DNA of 64,000 nt from Fulvivirga lutea (lineage in GTDB: Bacteria; Bacteroidota; Bacteroidia; Cytophagales; Cyclobacteriaceae), in NCBI RefSeq assembly GCF_017068455.1, contig NZ_CP070608.1, positions 1,779,488 through 1,843,487 of the forward strand, read 5' to 3'. The translations under genes and the position numbers were made by a program. The stretch's first letter is position 1. Each line of letters opens with the position of its first letter. The notes below the pieces were generated by a model that had not been told where the DNA came from, ran no database searches, and saw only the letters and a list, made by a program, of their open reading frames with translations. Below, one piece after another: positions 1-8,770 of this stretch.

Positions 1-2
1 AA

Positions 3-671
3 GAAGGGGGAGAGCCTACTAAAATGCCTGTTGCCATGATGGATCTATTAGCTGGGCATCAGTTAAAAGAAGCATTACTTCTCGGATACATAAATAAATT
101 AAAAACAGGCAAAGGAAGCTACTTTCAGGTGTCTTTAATCGAGGCTGGGTTGGCCTCTCTGGCCAATCAGGCAACTAATTACATGGTTGCCAAGGCAGAG
201 CCAAAAAGGAAAGGGTCTAAGCATCCGAATATTGCACCATATGGAGAACTCTTCAAAACTATGGATGATAAACAGATCATTCTAGCCATTGGAAGTGATC
301 AACAATTCTCAAAGCTATTATCTGTACTGGATTTAGAATTAAAAGAAAACTTCTCGAGTAATGTACTTCGTGTAACTAATAGAGATGAACTTTATTCTTA
401 TTTGAAGGATAGTTTTTTAAGATTCACATCTTCTGATTTAATGAACTCATTCAATGAAAAGAATATACCAGCAGGTATTGTAAATAAGGTGTCAGAAGCT
501 ATTGACTTGTATGGCGAATTAATAAAACTTGAATCAAATAAACTTCAGGGACTTAAAACATTCATTGCAAATTCAGGTCAATTAAAAAATTCCTCCCACA
601 TTCTCCCACCACCACACCTGGGGCAGCATACGCAAGAAATATTGAAATCGTTAGAGCAAAAAGGTTCTTAA
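3..671 (+). CDS. CaiB/BaiF family CoA-transferase, C-terminal part (5' end outside window)
   Basis: The reading frame is already open at the first bases, so the ATG at 24 is internal and about 222 C-terminal residues are visible. The family normally has about 360-400 residues; the missing N-terminal half would carry the catalytic aspartate. Family III CoA-transferases move CoA between carboxylic acids in the cytoplasm. Seen: PTKMPVAMMDLLAGHQLKEA near the left edge, a SLANQATNY stretch, SKHPNIAPYGELF followed by an AIGSDQQF segment, and the typical LPPPHLGQHTQEIL end. The substrate cannot be read from this fragment. It lies in the same orientation as mraZ but 208 bases upstream, with the mraZ promoter in between, so it is probably a separate transcript. 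Confidence 0.85.
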   Translation, partial: EGGEPTKMPVAMMDLLAGHQLKEALLLGYINKLKTGKGSYFQVSLIEAGLASLANQATNYMVAKAEPKRKGSKHPNIAPYGELFKTMDDKQIILAIGSDQQFSKLLSVLDLELKENFSSNVLRVTNRDELYSYLKDSFLRFTSSDLMNSFNEKNIPAGIVNKVSEAIDLYGELIKLESNKLQGLKTFIANSGQLKNSSHILPPPHLGQHTQEILKSLEQKGS

Positions 672-793
672 TTGCCTGTTTAAGACCATTTACTTCATTT
701 AGCATTTAAAGCTACATCTTAGAAATAGTTCAATTCTAGCCATTGAAGATGGTTTTATACGCTTGGTGTACTTTTTATGTAAGAAAATGTAAA

Positions 794-850
794 AAAGTGG
801 AGTAAAGTGGTAGAAAGTGGTGGATTATGTCAAATATTTTTCTATGTTTG
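794..850 (+). promoter_or_regulatory. MraZ operator (three 10-bp-spaced boxes) and dcw promoter
   Basis: Three identical AAAGTGG boxes start at 794, 804 and 814, exactly one helical turn apart. MraZ of Escherichia coli is known to bind direct GTGG-type repeats with 10-bp spacing upstream of its own gene, so this is almost certainly the autoregulatory site. TATGTTTG at 843-850 fits the Bacteroidota -7 consensus TAnnTTTG and lies 29 bases before the mraZ ATG. The third box falls where the -33 element should be, so MraZ binding would block RNA polymerase (inference). No good -33 TTTG is visible. Confidence 0.75.
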
Positions 851-879
851 TTTATTAGAATCATAGAATTCAATCAATA

Positions 880-1323
880 ATGGCATTTTTCACCAGCGAA
901 TATGAGTGCAAGATCGATGCGAAAGGTAGGTTAGTTCTACCCGCAAAGATTAAGTCTGCTTTACCAGAAGCATCTGGTAATGAGCTGGTTATACGTAGAG
1001 GTTTCGAGCCTTGTCTAATACTTTATCCAATGGTAGAGTATAAAAAAATCTACTCAAAAATTGCCGGGTTGAGTGAATTCAATGAAGAGTATAGAAAACT
1101 TCAGAGGAATTTCTTTAGAGGAAGTTCGGTAGTTGAATTGGACAGTGCCGGTAGGTTACTTATTCCTAAACTGATGTTAGGTTATTCTCAGTTAGACCGG
1201 GATGCCGTAGTGGTGGGAATGGGTAATAAAGTGGAAATCTGGAACCCATCACTCTACGAGGAGAATCTAATTAATGACCCTTCTGAGTTTTCAAAATTAG
1301 CTCAAAAGTACCTTGATGAGTAA
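880..1323 (+). CDS. mraZ: Transcriptional regulator MraZ
   Basis: First gene of the division/cell wall cluster, 147 aa, usual family length. MraZ is a ring-forming DNA-binding protein that represses its own operon. It has the two expected SpoVT/AbrB-like half-domains, seen as DAKGRLVLP at residues 13-21 and DSAGRLLIP at 88-96. The ATG at 880 follows the operator and promoter at 794-850. Its last 8 bases overlap the rsmH start (ATGAGTAA), suggesting translational coupling. Identification is secure from sequence and position. Confidence 0.97.
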   Translation: MAFFTSEYECKIDAKGRLVLPAKIKSALPEASGNELVIRRGFEPCLILYPMVEYKKIYSKIAGLSEFNEEYRKLQRNFFRGSSVVELDSAGRLLIPKLMLGYSQLDRDAVVVGMGNKVEIWNPSLYEENLINDPSEFSKLAQKYLDE

Positions 1324-2236
1324 GCAGGAGGGTTATGAATACCATAATCCAGTAATGCTTCAAGAATGCATCGAAGGACTCAATATAAATCCAGATGGGA
1401 TTTATGTGGATTTAACCTTTGGTGGCGGTGGTCACTCAAGAGAAATCCTAAAAAAATTAAATAATGGCCACCTCTATGCATTTGATCAAGATTCAGATGC
1501 CGCTGAGAATGCCAATGAATTTGATACACGTTCTTTCACATTTATTGATGGCAATTTCCGGTATTTGAAAAGGTACCTCAAGGCCTATGGTGTAAAACAG
1601 GTCGATGGAATTTTAGCTGATTTAGGTATTTCTTCTCATCAAATTGATGAAGCCTCAAGAGGTTTTTCTACACGCTTTGATGCTGAATTAGATATGAGAA
1701 TGGACCAGTCGGCCGAGTTGACGGCAAAGACTGTAGTTAATGAATACTCCAAAGAACAGCTTCATAAAATTTTTGGAATGTATGGTGAGGTTAAAAATGC
1801 CAAGACGCTTGCGGAAGCAATATGTTCAGCAAGAATCAACAAGCAAATAGCTACGATACAAGATTTGAAGGATGTGCTTGTAAAGTTTGCGAAGAGGGGT
1901 AAAGAAAATAGATACTACGCTCAGGTTTTTCAGGCCATCAGGATTGAGGTGAACGGTGAGCTGCAGGTGTTGGAGGAAATGTTGGAGCAAACGGGAGAGG
2001 TACTACGTGAAGGAGGGAGATTGGTGGTTATGTCTTATCACTCTTTAGAGGATAGGCTAGTGAAGAATTATATAATGAAGGGCAAGGTAAGTGGTGAAAT
2101 GGAAAAAGACTTTTATGGCAATGTTTTAAAGCCATTAAAAGCAATTAATAAAAAGCCCATTGAGGCTACTGAAAAAGAGAAAAGTAAAAATAACAGAGCT
2201 CGCAGTGCTAAGCTGAGAGTGGCTGAAAAAGTATAA
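1316..2236 (+). CDS. rsmH: 16S rRNA (cytosine(1402)-N4)-methyltransferase RsmH
   Basis: Methylates N4 of C1402 in the decoding centre of 16S rRNA, using SAM, in the cytoplasm. The SAM-binding motif DLTFGGGGHS is at residues 32-41; further family blocks are ADLGISSHQIDEASRGFS, the region around YYAQVFQAIRIEVN, and the YHSLEDR motif near the C-terminus. 306 aa is normal for RsmH. I chose ATG 1316, inside the ATGAGTAA overlap with the mraZ stop; a TTG three bases earlier is also open but less likely. ftsL follows after two bases. Confidence 0.97.
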   Translation: MSKQEGYEYHNPVMLQECIEGLNINPDGIYVDLTFGGGGHSREILKKLNNGHLYAFDQDSDAAENANEFDTRSFTFIDGNFRYLKRYLKAYGVKQVDGILADLGISSHQIDEASRGFSTRFDAELDMRMDQSAELTAKTVVNEYSKEQLHKIFGMYGEVKNAKTLAEAICSARINKQIATIQDLKDVLVKFAKRGKENRYYAQVFQAIRIEVNGELQVLEEMLEQTGEVLREGGRLVVMSYHSLEDRLVKNYIMKGKVSGEMEKDFYGNVLKPLKAINKKPIEATEKEKSKNNRARSAKLRVAEKV

Positions 2237-2238
2237 AA

Positions 2239-2610
2239 ATGGCAGCAAATAGATTTAAAATCGAAAGTAAGAGCAGCAACGGAAGAAACATCTTTTCGAG
2301 GGTTGAAAATATGATGAAGATTGATGCTGCCTTTGAAAGCGGCATTCCTGTTAAATACATGCCTTATGTGTTGTTTCTGGCAGGTGTTGCCTTATTCTAC
2401 ATAGGCAACAGTCATTTTGCTGAAAAGAATGTTCGAAAAATTGATGCGCTGGAAAAAGAAGTGGAAGATTTGAGAGCAGATTACACTACTCTTAAGTCAG
2501 ATTATATGTTTGCCAGCAAACAATCTGAGGTGGCAAAAAATGTCGCTGAACTCGGAATTAAAGAAAGTCTTCAACCACCCGAAAAAGTAGTGCTCAAGGA
2601 TGAACATTAA
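2239..2610 (+). CDS. ftsL: FtsL-like cell division protein
   Basis: Small bitopic membrane protein of 123 aa at the position where Bacteroidota dcw clusters carry ftsL, between rsmH and the division transpeptidase gene. Seen: a cytoplasmic N-terminus of about 40 residues, one membrane segment around residues 41-56 (MPYVLFLAGVALFYIG), then a heptad-like coiled coil around 65-90 (KIDALEKEVEDLRADY). FtsL works with FtsB and FtsQ to activate FtsWI at the septum. FtsL sequences diverge strongly, so the name rests on size, topology and gene order more than similarity. It overlaps the next gene by 11 bases. Confidence 0.8.
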   Translation: MAANRFKIESKSSNGRNIFSRVENMMKIDAAFESGIPVKYMPYVLFLAGVALFYIGNSHFAEKNVRKIDALEKEVEDLRADYTTLKSDYMFASKQSEVAKNVAELGIKESLQPPEKVVLKDEH

Positions 2611-4690
2611 GAAATCCATATTACTAAGAGTACGGATAGCATTTCTGCTAGTCTTTCTATTTGCGACCGCTGTTGCCGTTAAGGTGGGTCGCATTCAGTT
2701 TTTTGAGGGCGATAAGTGGAAAGAGCTATCAAATCAGATGAGCTTTCAGTACCGACCGGTTAAAGCAACTAGAGGTAACATCTATAGTGATAACGGAAGC
2801 TTGTTGGCAACTTCTCTACCTTTTTATAAGGTGGCTTTTGATGCCACTATAGCTTCTGATGAGCTTTTTGTGGCCGGCTTGGATTCCTTATCGATAAAAC
2901 TTTCAAAATTCTTTAGAAATAAAAGTGCTGAGGCGTATAAACGTGAGCTTAGGAATGCGCGCGAAGCGAACAGGCAATACACTGTGCTGAGTAATAGAAC
3001 CATAGGTTACCAAGAAAAGAAATTGCTGGAAGAATGGCCGATTTTTAGAGCAGGCAGACTCAAAGGAGGAGTCATTTTTGAAAAAGTAGATAAACGCTTC
3101 AGGCCTTTTTCCAATCTAAGCCTCAGAACTATCGGTTTTGTAAATGAAAACGACAGAGGTGCTGGTTTAGAGTATAGCTTTAATAAAGAGTTAGCAGGAA
3201 CTGACGGGGAAGCACTTTATCAGAGAATAGCCGGAGGCAGCTGGAAACCAGTTTTTGACGGGACGGAAATCAAGTCTGAAGAAGGGTATGATATTGAAAC
3301 TACCATTGATATTAACCTGCAAGACGTAAGTGAAACCGCTTTGCTTAGAGCTTTGGATTACCATGAAGCAGATTATGGTGTAGTGGCGGTAATGGAAGTA
3401 AAAACTGGTGAGATTAAGGCCATTTCCAACTTGAGCAGAAACAGCAAAGGGTATTACTACGAGCGTTATAATTATGCAGTTGGCGGACTAAGAGAGCCTG
3501 GTTCTACATTCAAACTGGCAACAATGATTGCCCTGCTCGAGAATACCGATATCAAATTAGAGGATACCATTAATACTGGAAAGGGTGTTCAGAAATTCTA
3601 TAAAAATACGGTTAGAGATCACGAGGAAGGCGGTTATGGAACTATCACTGTTAAAGAAGCTTTTGAGCTTTCTTCCAATGTGGCCATGGCTAAGTTGGTA
3701 GATAAATACTTCAGCAAGAATCCATCCGTATTTGTGAATGAAATTGACAGAATAGGCCTTTCGCAGCCTTTGGGCTTACAAATTAAAGGTGAGGGTATTC
3801 CTAAAATTAAAAGACCAACCGATAAAGACTGGAGTGGCATTACGCTGCCATGGATGGCTTATGGCTATGGCTTAGAGTTAACACCAATTCAGACTCTGGC
3901 ACTATACAATGCTGTAGCGAATGGTGGCAAAATGATTCGCCCAATATTCGTGAAAGAAGTAAAAAGAGCTGACAAGACTATCAAAGAATATGAGCCTGTT
4001 GTATTGAATGATAAAATCTGTTCGGACGAGACTTTAATTAAACTTCGATTGATGCTGGAAGGTGTGGTGGAAAGAGGCACTGCCATGAATATTAAGAATG
4101 ATCACTATAAAATTGCCGGTAAAACGGGTACCGCCCAGATTCTTGAAAATGGCAGATATACAAAGAAATACATCACCTCATTTGCCGGTTATTTTCCGGC
4201 TGACCAGCCAAAATATAGTGCTGTAGTTGTAATTAAGAATCCGAAAGGGTGGAGGCAATACGGTAGCAATGTGGCTGCCCCTGTATTCAAAGAAATAGCT
4301 GATAATATTTATTCAAGAGATGTGGATATGCATGAGCCTCTTCCGGAAGAATTTATAGCTGAAGCCGGCATTTTCCCTGTCATTCGTTCAGGCAATCATC
4401 AAGACTTGAAATTGCTGTGCAACGAATTAGGAATTTCTAATCATTCAGCAACTGAAAAGGACTGGGTAAGAACTCAGGTTTACGGCAACTCCTTAAAATG
4501 GCAAGAAAATAAAATGGCAGAAAACCTGGTGCCAGATGTAAATGGTATGACATTGAGAGATGCACTTTTTGTATTAGAAAGCAACGGATTGCAGGTTGAA
4601 GTAAAAGGAAAAGGTAGAGTAATTAGACAATCTAAGCTGCCAGGAGTAAGAATTTCTAAAGGAAGCAGAATAGTTATTGAATTGAGTTAA
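2600..4690 (+). CDS. ftsI: Division-specific penicillin-binding protein FtsI (PBP3) with PASTA domain
   Basis: Septal peptidoglycan DD-transpeptidase, 696 aa. Order: N-terminal membrane anchor at about 9-29, a dimerisation/pedestal domain beginning around the RGNIYSDNG motif, then the transpeptidase domain with the three active-site motifs: STFK with nucleophile Ser302, SSN at 358-360 and KTGT at 508-511. A C-terminal PASTA domain (about 635-696, VPDVNGMTLRDA onward) is present, as in Bacteroidota and Gram-positive homologues but not in E. coli FtsI. The ATG lies within ftsL and the stop shares one base (TAATG) with murE, so translation is probably coupled on both sides. Confidence 0.95.
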   Translation: MNIKKSILLRVRIAFLLVFLFATAVAVKVGRIQFFEGDKWKELSNQMSFQYRPVKATRGNIYSDNGSLLATSLPFYKVAFDATIASDELFVAGLDSLSIKLSKFFRNKSAEAYKRELRNAREANRQYTVLSNRTIGYQEKKLLEEWPIFRAGRLKGGVIFEKVDKRFRPFSNLSLRTIGFVNENDRGAGLEYSFNKELAGTDGEALYQRIAGGSWKPVFDGTEIKSEEGYDIETTIDINLQDVSETALLRALDYHEADYGVVAVMEVKTGEIKAISNLSRNSKGYYYERYNYAVGGLREPGSTFKLATMIALLENTDIKLEDTINTGKGVQKFYKNTVRDHEEGGYGTITVKEAFELSSNVAMAKLVDKYFSKNPSVFVNEIDRIGLSQPLGLQIKGEGIPKIKRPTDKDWSGITLPWMAYGYGLELTPIQTLALYNAVANGGKMIRPIFVKEVKRADKTIKEYEPVVLNDKICSDETLIKLRLMLEGVVERGTAMNIKNDHYKIAGKTGTAQILENGRYTKKYITSFAGYFPADQPKYSAVVVIKNPKGWRQYGSNVAAPVFKEIADNIYSRDVDMHEPLPEEFIAEAGIFPVIRSGNHQDLKLLCNELGISNHSATEKDWVRTQVYGNSLKWQENKMAENLVPDVNGMTLRDALFVLESNGLQVEVKGKGRVIRQSKLPGVRISKGSRIVIELS

Positions 4691-6153
4691 TGGCCGAATT
4701 AAGAGACATATTATATAAAGTATCACTGATTTCTGCATCAGGAGATATGACTATGGATATTAAATCTGTGTGTTTTGATTCTCGAAAAGTAGAAAAGGGC
4801 TCTTTATTCGTTGCTGTTAAAGGTACTCAAGCAGATGGTCATGATTTTATAACCAAGGCAGTTGCTAAAGGTGCTGTTGCTATTGTTTGCCAAAACTTAC
4901 CAGAGGAAATAAGTTCTTCAGCCACTTATGTTGCCGTAAAGGATAGTGCTGCTGCGCTTGGTATCATTGCTTCTAATTTTTACGGTAACCCTAGCAGTAA
5001 GTTAAAATTGGTGGGTGTTACCGGCACAAATGGTAAAACTACCATCGCCACGCTTTTATTTACGCTTTATCGCAAGTTGGGCTATGCAGTTGGTTTATTA
5101 TCAACAGTAGAGAATAAAATTGATGATGATATTATTCCGGCAAGTCACACAACGCCTGATGCATTACAGTTGAATGAACTGTTAGCAAATATGGTTGATC
5201 GTGGTTGTGATTATGCCTTTATGGAAGTGAGTTCACACGCTTTAGATCAATCCAGAGTGGCCGGAGTGAACTTTACAGGAGCCATTTTCTCCAACATTTC
5301 GCACGACCACTTAGACTATCATAAAACATTTGATGCTTACATCACTGCTAAGAAAAAGTTATTCGATGGATTAAGTAGCGATGCCTTTGCCTTGGTAAAT
5401 TCTGATGATAAGCGTGGAGCCATTATGCTTCAAAACACAAAGGCCAGTAAACAAACTTACGCACTTAAAAGTGTAGCCGATTTTAAGGCTAAAATGATAT
5501 CGAATACTATTCAAGGCATAGAGCTGGAGATTGATAATAAGAATGTTTGGTTCAAGTTGATAGGGGATTTTAACGCCTATAATCTGATGGCTGTATACGG
5601 TGCGGCAGTGTTGCTTGGTGAGGATTCAGAAGATACACTAACGGCACTATCATCTTTAGATGGTGCAGAAGGCCGTTTTGAAGTGGTGGAAACGGATGCA
5701 AAAATCACAGCTATTGTAGATTATGCGCACACTCCGGATGCATTGAAAAATGTATTGGAAACCATCGCTGAATTCAGAACAGGGAATGAGAAAGTAATTA
5801 CAGTGGTAGGCTGTGGCGGCAATAGAGATACTTCGAAGCGACCGCTCATGGCGGCAATTGCCTGCAAACTAAGCGACAAGGTGGTTTTTACATCTGATAA
5901 TCCTCGTGATGAAGATCCCGAAGCAATAATAAAAGATATGAAAGAGGGCATTAGCCCTGCTGATTATAAAAAGACTGTAGTGCTAGTCGATAGAGAAGAA
6001 GCTATAAAAACAGCTTGTCTGTTGGCTGGTGACAATGATATCATATTAGTGGCAGGTAAAGGCCATGAAAAGTATCAGGAGATCAAAGGAGTGAAACACC
6101 CTTTTGATGATAAAGAAGTTTTAGGACGAATGTTAAACCTTTTTGCTAATTAA
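4690..6153 (+). CDS. murE: UDP-MurNAc-L-Ala-D-Glu:meso-diaminopimelate ligase MurE
   Basis: Cytoplasmic Mur ligase adding the third amino acid of the peptidoglycan stem peptide, using ATP. 487 aa, normal length. The P-loop [10 protein letters not shown] ends near residue 118 with Lys116. [15 protein letters not shown] and [13 protein letters not shown] are standard MurE blocks. DNPRDEDP in the C-terminal domain is the signature for meso-diaminopimelate rather than lysine, so the wall should be of the A1gamma type. It starts in the TAATG overlap with ftsI and is followed by mraY after two bases. Confidence 0.97.
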   Translation: MAELRDILYKVSLISASGDMTMDIKSVCFDSRKVEKGSLFVAVKGTQADGHDFITKAVAKGAVAIVCQNLPEEISSSATYVAVKDSAAALGIIASNFYGNPSSKLKLVGVTGTNGKTTIATLLFTLYRKLGYAVGLLSTVENKIDDDIIPASHTTPDALQLNELLANMVDRGCDYAFMEVSSHALDQSRVAGVNFTGAIFSNISHDHLDYHKTFDAYITAKKKLFDGLSSDAFALVNSDDKRGAIMLQNTKASKQTYALKSVADFKAKMISNTIQGIELEIDNKNVWFKLIGDFNAYNLMAVYGAAVLLGEDSEDTLTALSSLDGAEGRFEVVETDAKITAIVDYAHTPDALKNVLETIAEFRTGNEKVITVVGCGGNRDTSKRPLMAAIACKLSDKVVFTSDNPRDEDPEAIIKDMKEGISPADYKKTVVLVDREEAIKTACLLAGDNDIILVAGKGHEKYQEIKGVKHPFDDKEVLGRMLNLFAN

Positions 6154-6155
6154 CT

Positions 6156-7364
6156 ATGCTCTACTACCTATTTGATTATTTAGAACAACAATATAGTCTG
6201 ATAGGGGCGAGTGTATTTCAATACATCTCGTTCAGAGCCGGCATGGCCGCAGTTTTGTCTTTGGTAATTACCATTTTAATTGGAAAGCAGTTAATTGAAT
6301 TTCTACGGAAAAAGCAAGTTGGCGAAAGCATCAGAGATTTAGGTCTGGAAGGTCAGATGGCCAAAAAAGGTACACCAACCATGGGTGGGCTCATCATTAT
6401 CAGCGCTATTCTTATTCCGGTGCTACTTTTTGCCAGACTAGAGAATGTATATGTCATGCTTCTTATTGGCGTTACACTGGCATTGGGCTTTATCGGCTTT
6501 ATGGATGATTACATTAAAGTATTCAAAAAGAACAAAGAAGGACTGGCCGGTAAATTCAAAATCGTAGGTCAGGTTTCGATAGGCTTAATCGTTGGTCTCA
6601 CTCTTTACTTTAACCAAAACGTGGTGGTGAGAGAGTACGATGAGGCTACAGTAAACGAACAAAATGAAGTAGTAAGAGAATATCAAGATGTAAAATCTAC
6701 TAAAACAACTGTTCCCTTCTTAAAGGATAATGAATTTGATTATGATGCATTAGTGCCGTTTTTATCGCACGACTTCACATGGATTATTTATGTGTTTGTG
6801 GTGATATTCATTATTACTGCTGTTTCTAACGGAGCTAATCTGACCGATGGAATAGATGGGCTTGCTGCCGGCACATCGGCAATCATTGGTCTCACAATAG
6901 CCATTTTCGCTTATCTCTCTGGCCGTGTTGACTTTAGTGATTACCTAAATATTTTACACATCCCTAACCTCAGTGAGGTGGTAATTTTCTGTGCGGCATT
7001 TGTAGGTGCGTGCATTGGTTTCCTTTGGTACAATTCTTATCCAGCACAAGTATTTATGGGTGATACTGGAAGCTTAACGATAGGTGGAGTGATAGCTGTA
7101 CTTGCCCTAATTGTACGTAAAGAATTATTGCTGCCATTATTATGTGGCATCTTCTTAATTGAAAGTCTATCTGTCATGATGCAGGTGGGCTATTTCAAAT
7201 ACACAAAAAAGAAATACGGAGAAGGAAGAAGAATTTTCCTGATGTCTCCATTGCATCATCATTATCAAAAATTAGAAATACATGAATCAAAGATCGTAAC
7301 ACGGTTTTGGATGGTAGGAATATTATTAGCGATTTTGACCCTAGCCACATTGAAATTGAGGTAG
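6156..7364 (+). CDS. mraY: Phospho-MurNAc-pentapeptide transferase MraY
   Basis: Polytopic inner membrane enzyme that makes lipid I from UDP-MurNAc-pentapeptide and undecaprenyl phosphate. Seen: KKGTPTMGG, the Asp pair in FMDDY (117-118), [12 protein letters not shown] (Asp231), MGDTGS (Asp303) and the histidine-rich SPLHHHYQ motif. At 402 aa it is about 40 residues longer than E. coli MraY; the extra length is a hydrophilic insert around residues 150-200 (VVREYDEA to FLSHD), as I recall for Bacteroidota MraY. Its TAG stop is followed at the very next base by a 7-bp repeat tract. Confidence 0.97.
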   Translation: MLYYLFDYLEQQYSLIGASVFQYISFRAGMAAVLSLVITILIGKQLIEFLRKKQVGESIRDLGLEGQMAKKGTPTMGGLIIISAILIPVLLFARLENVYVMLLIGVTLALGFIGFMDDYIKVFKKNKEGLAGKFKIVGQVSIGLIVGLTLYFNQNVVVREYDEATVNEQNEVVREYQDVKSTKTTVPFLKDNEFDYDALVPFLSHDFTWIIYVFVVIFIITAVSNGANLTDGIDGLAAGTSAIIGLTIAIFAYLSGRVDFSDYLNILHIPNLSEVVIFCAAFVGACIGFLWYNSYPAQVFMGDTGSLTIGGVIAVLALIVRKELLLPLLCGIFLIESLSVMMQVGYFKYTKKKYGEGRRIFLMSPLHHHYQKLEIHESKIVTRFWMVGILLAILTLATLKLR

Positions 7365-7426
7365 GAATAACGAATAACGAATAACGAAGACTAAAGACTA
7401 ACAACTAACAACTAACAACTAAAAAA
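7365..7426 (+). repeat. Degenerate heptamer tandem repeat, tract 1 (mraY/murD)
   Basis: From the first base after the mraY stop the sequence runs in 7-bp units: GAATAAC three times (7365-7385), a 6-bp unit GAAGAC, TAAAGAC, then TAACAAC three times up to 7419, ending in TAAAAAA (7420-7426). Neighbouring units are identical or differ at one or two bases, as if the motif drifted along the tract. It contains no ATG, GTG or TTG and carries TAA codons in changing frames. It fills the whole mraY-murD gap. Confidence 0.9.
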
Positions 7427-8770
7427 ATAGGACATTTAGTAACCATATTAGGAGCAGGAGAAAGCGGAACAGGAGCAGCCTTACTGGCTAAAGCTAAAGG
7501 GTATGATGTGTTTGTTTCAGACTATGGAATAATAGCCGATAAATACAAGTCTCAATTAGTTGAGAAAGGGATAGAATTTGAAGAAGGTGGTCATTCTAAA
7601 AAGAAGATTCTTGAATCACGTCTAGTTATTAAAAGTCCAGGAATTCCTGAAACAGCCAAAATAGTAAAAAAGATAAGAGAGGCAGGAATAAAGATTGTTG
7701 ATGAAATTGAATTTGCTTTTTCTTATACCAAAGCAAAAATTATCGCCATTACAGGCACTAACGGTAAGACTACCACTACATTATTAACCTATCACCTTTT
7801 AAAAGAGGCTGGTCTGAATGTGGGCTTGGCAGGTAACGTGGGTCATAGTTTGGCTAAGCAGGTAATAGAAGACAAATACGATTACTTCGTGGTAGAGATG
7901 AGCAGCTTCCAATTGGATGGTTGCTATTTATTGAAGCCTTATATATCCATTTTACTCAATATCACTCCAGACCATATGGACAGGTATGAGTATAAAATTG
8001 AGAATTACGTAAGCTCCAAGTTTAGAATTATAAAAGAGGCCGGCCAGAATGATCACTTTATCTATTACGCTGATAATGAGCTGATTGCTGATAAATTATC
8101 AAGATATATTTCGCCTGTAAAGCGAGTTCCAATTACACTCGATGATGTATCTGATCAAATGGTGATGAAAATCAATGACCAAATTCAGATACCTCAAAGT
8201 GAAACAGTGCTTTTAGGTATGCACAATGCCATTAATATGATGTCGGCCATACACGCTGCCTTAATCATGGGCGTAAGTGAAGCTGATATCAGACAAGGAC
8301 TAAAAACCTTTAAAAATGCTCCACATAGAATGGAGTATGTTGATACCATCAATGGCGTACGATTTATCAACGACTCCAAAGCCACGAATGTAGATGCTGT
8401 AAAATATGCGTTGGCAAGCTTTACTGAGCCTTTGGTGTGGATAGCAGGCGGTGTAGATAAAGGCAATGACTACAGCCTGATCATGGACGAAGTAAATGCC
8501 AAAGTAAAAGCACTGGTGTGTCTTGGTAAGGATAACTCGAAATTGAGAGATGCATTTCACAATCAAATAGTGAATATGCTCGAAACAGATAGCATTCATC
8601 AGGCCGTGAGGTCAGCATTGGAATATGCGCAAACGAATGATGTGGTTCTATTATCTCCTGCTTGCGCAAGCTTCGATTTGTTTAAAAACTATGAAGACAG
8701 AGGCGAGCAGTTTAAGCAGGCCGTAAGAGAATTGAAAAATGATTTTGAGACTAAAGCTTTAGAACAATGA
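7427..8770 (+). CDS. murD: UDP-MurNAc-L-alanine:D-glutamate ligase MurD, start codon non-canonical (ATA?)
   Basis: Cytoplasmic Mur ligase adding D-glutamate to UDP-MurNAc-L-Ala. The N-terminal dinucleotide-fold loop LGAGESGTGAALLA is encoded at about 7448-7483, the P-loop [11 protein letters not shown] follows, and DSKATNVDAV and LLSPACASFD are typical later blocks. The first ATG/GTG/TTG in frame is GTG 7508, which would remove that glycine loop and leave 420 aa. Upstream the frame is open only back to a TAA at 7406-7408, and no ATG, GTG or TTG occurs in any frame between the mraY stop and 7430. I therefore place the start at ATA 7427, behind an A-rich stretch, giving 447 aa, the usual length. 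A sequence error or lost ATG is the alternative. The stop overlaps the ftsW ATG (ATGA). Confidence 0.9.
   Translation: MGHLVTILGAGESGTGAALLAKAKGYDVFVSDYGIIADKYKSQLVEKGIEFEEGGHSKKKILESRLVIKSPGIPETAKIVKKIREAGIKIVDEIEFAFSYTKAKIIAITGTNGKTTTTLLTYHLLKEAGLNVGLAGNVGHSLAKQVIEDKYDYFVVEMSSFQLDGCYLLKPYISILLNITPDHMDRYEYKIENYVSSKFRIIKEAGQNDHFIYYADNELIADKLSRYISPVKRVPITLDDVSDQMVMKINDQIQIPQSETVLLGMHNAINMMSAIHAALIMGVSEADIRQGLKTFKNAPHRMEYVDTINGVRFINDSKATNVDAVKYALASFTEPLVWIAGGVDKGNDYSLIMDEVNAKVKALVCLGKDNSKLRDAFHNQIVNMLETDSIHQAVRSALEYAQTNDVVLLSPACASFDLFKNYEDRGEQFKQAVRELKNDFETKALEQ

Noticed and set aside
1313-1315. TTG as rsmH start
   Set aside because: The ATG at 1316 follows directly and makes the usual ATGAGTAA overlap with mraZ.
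7508-8770. murD start at GTG 7508
   Set aside because: It would delete the conserved N-terminal glycine loop GAGESG, which is encoded just upstream in the same frame.
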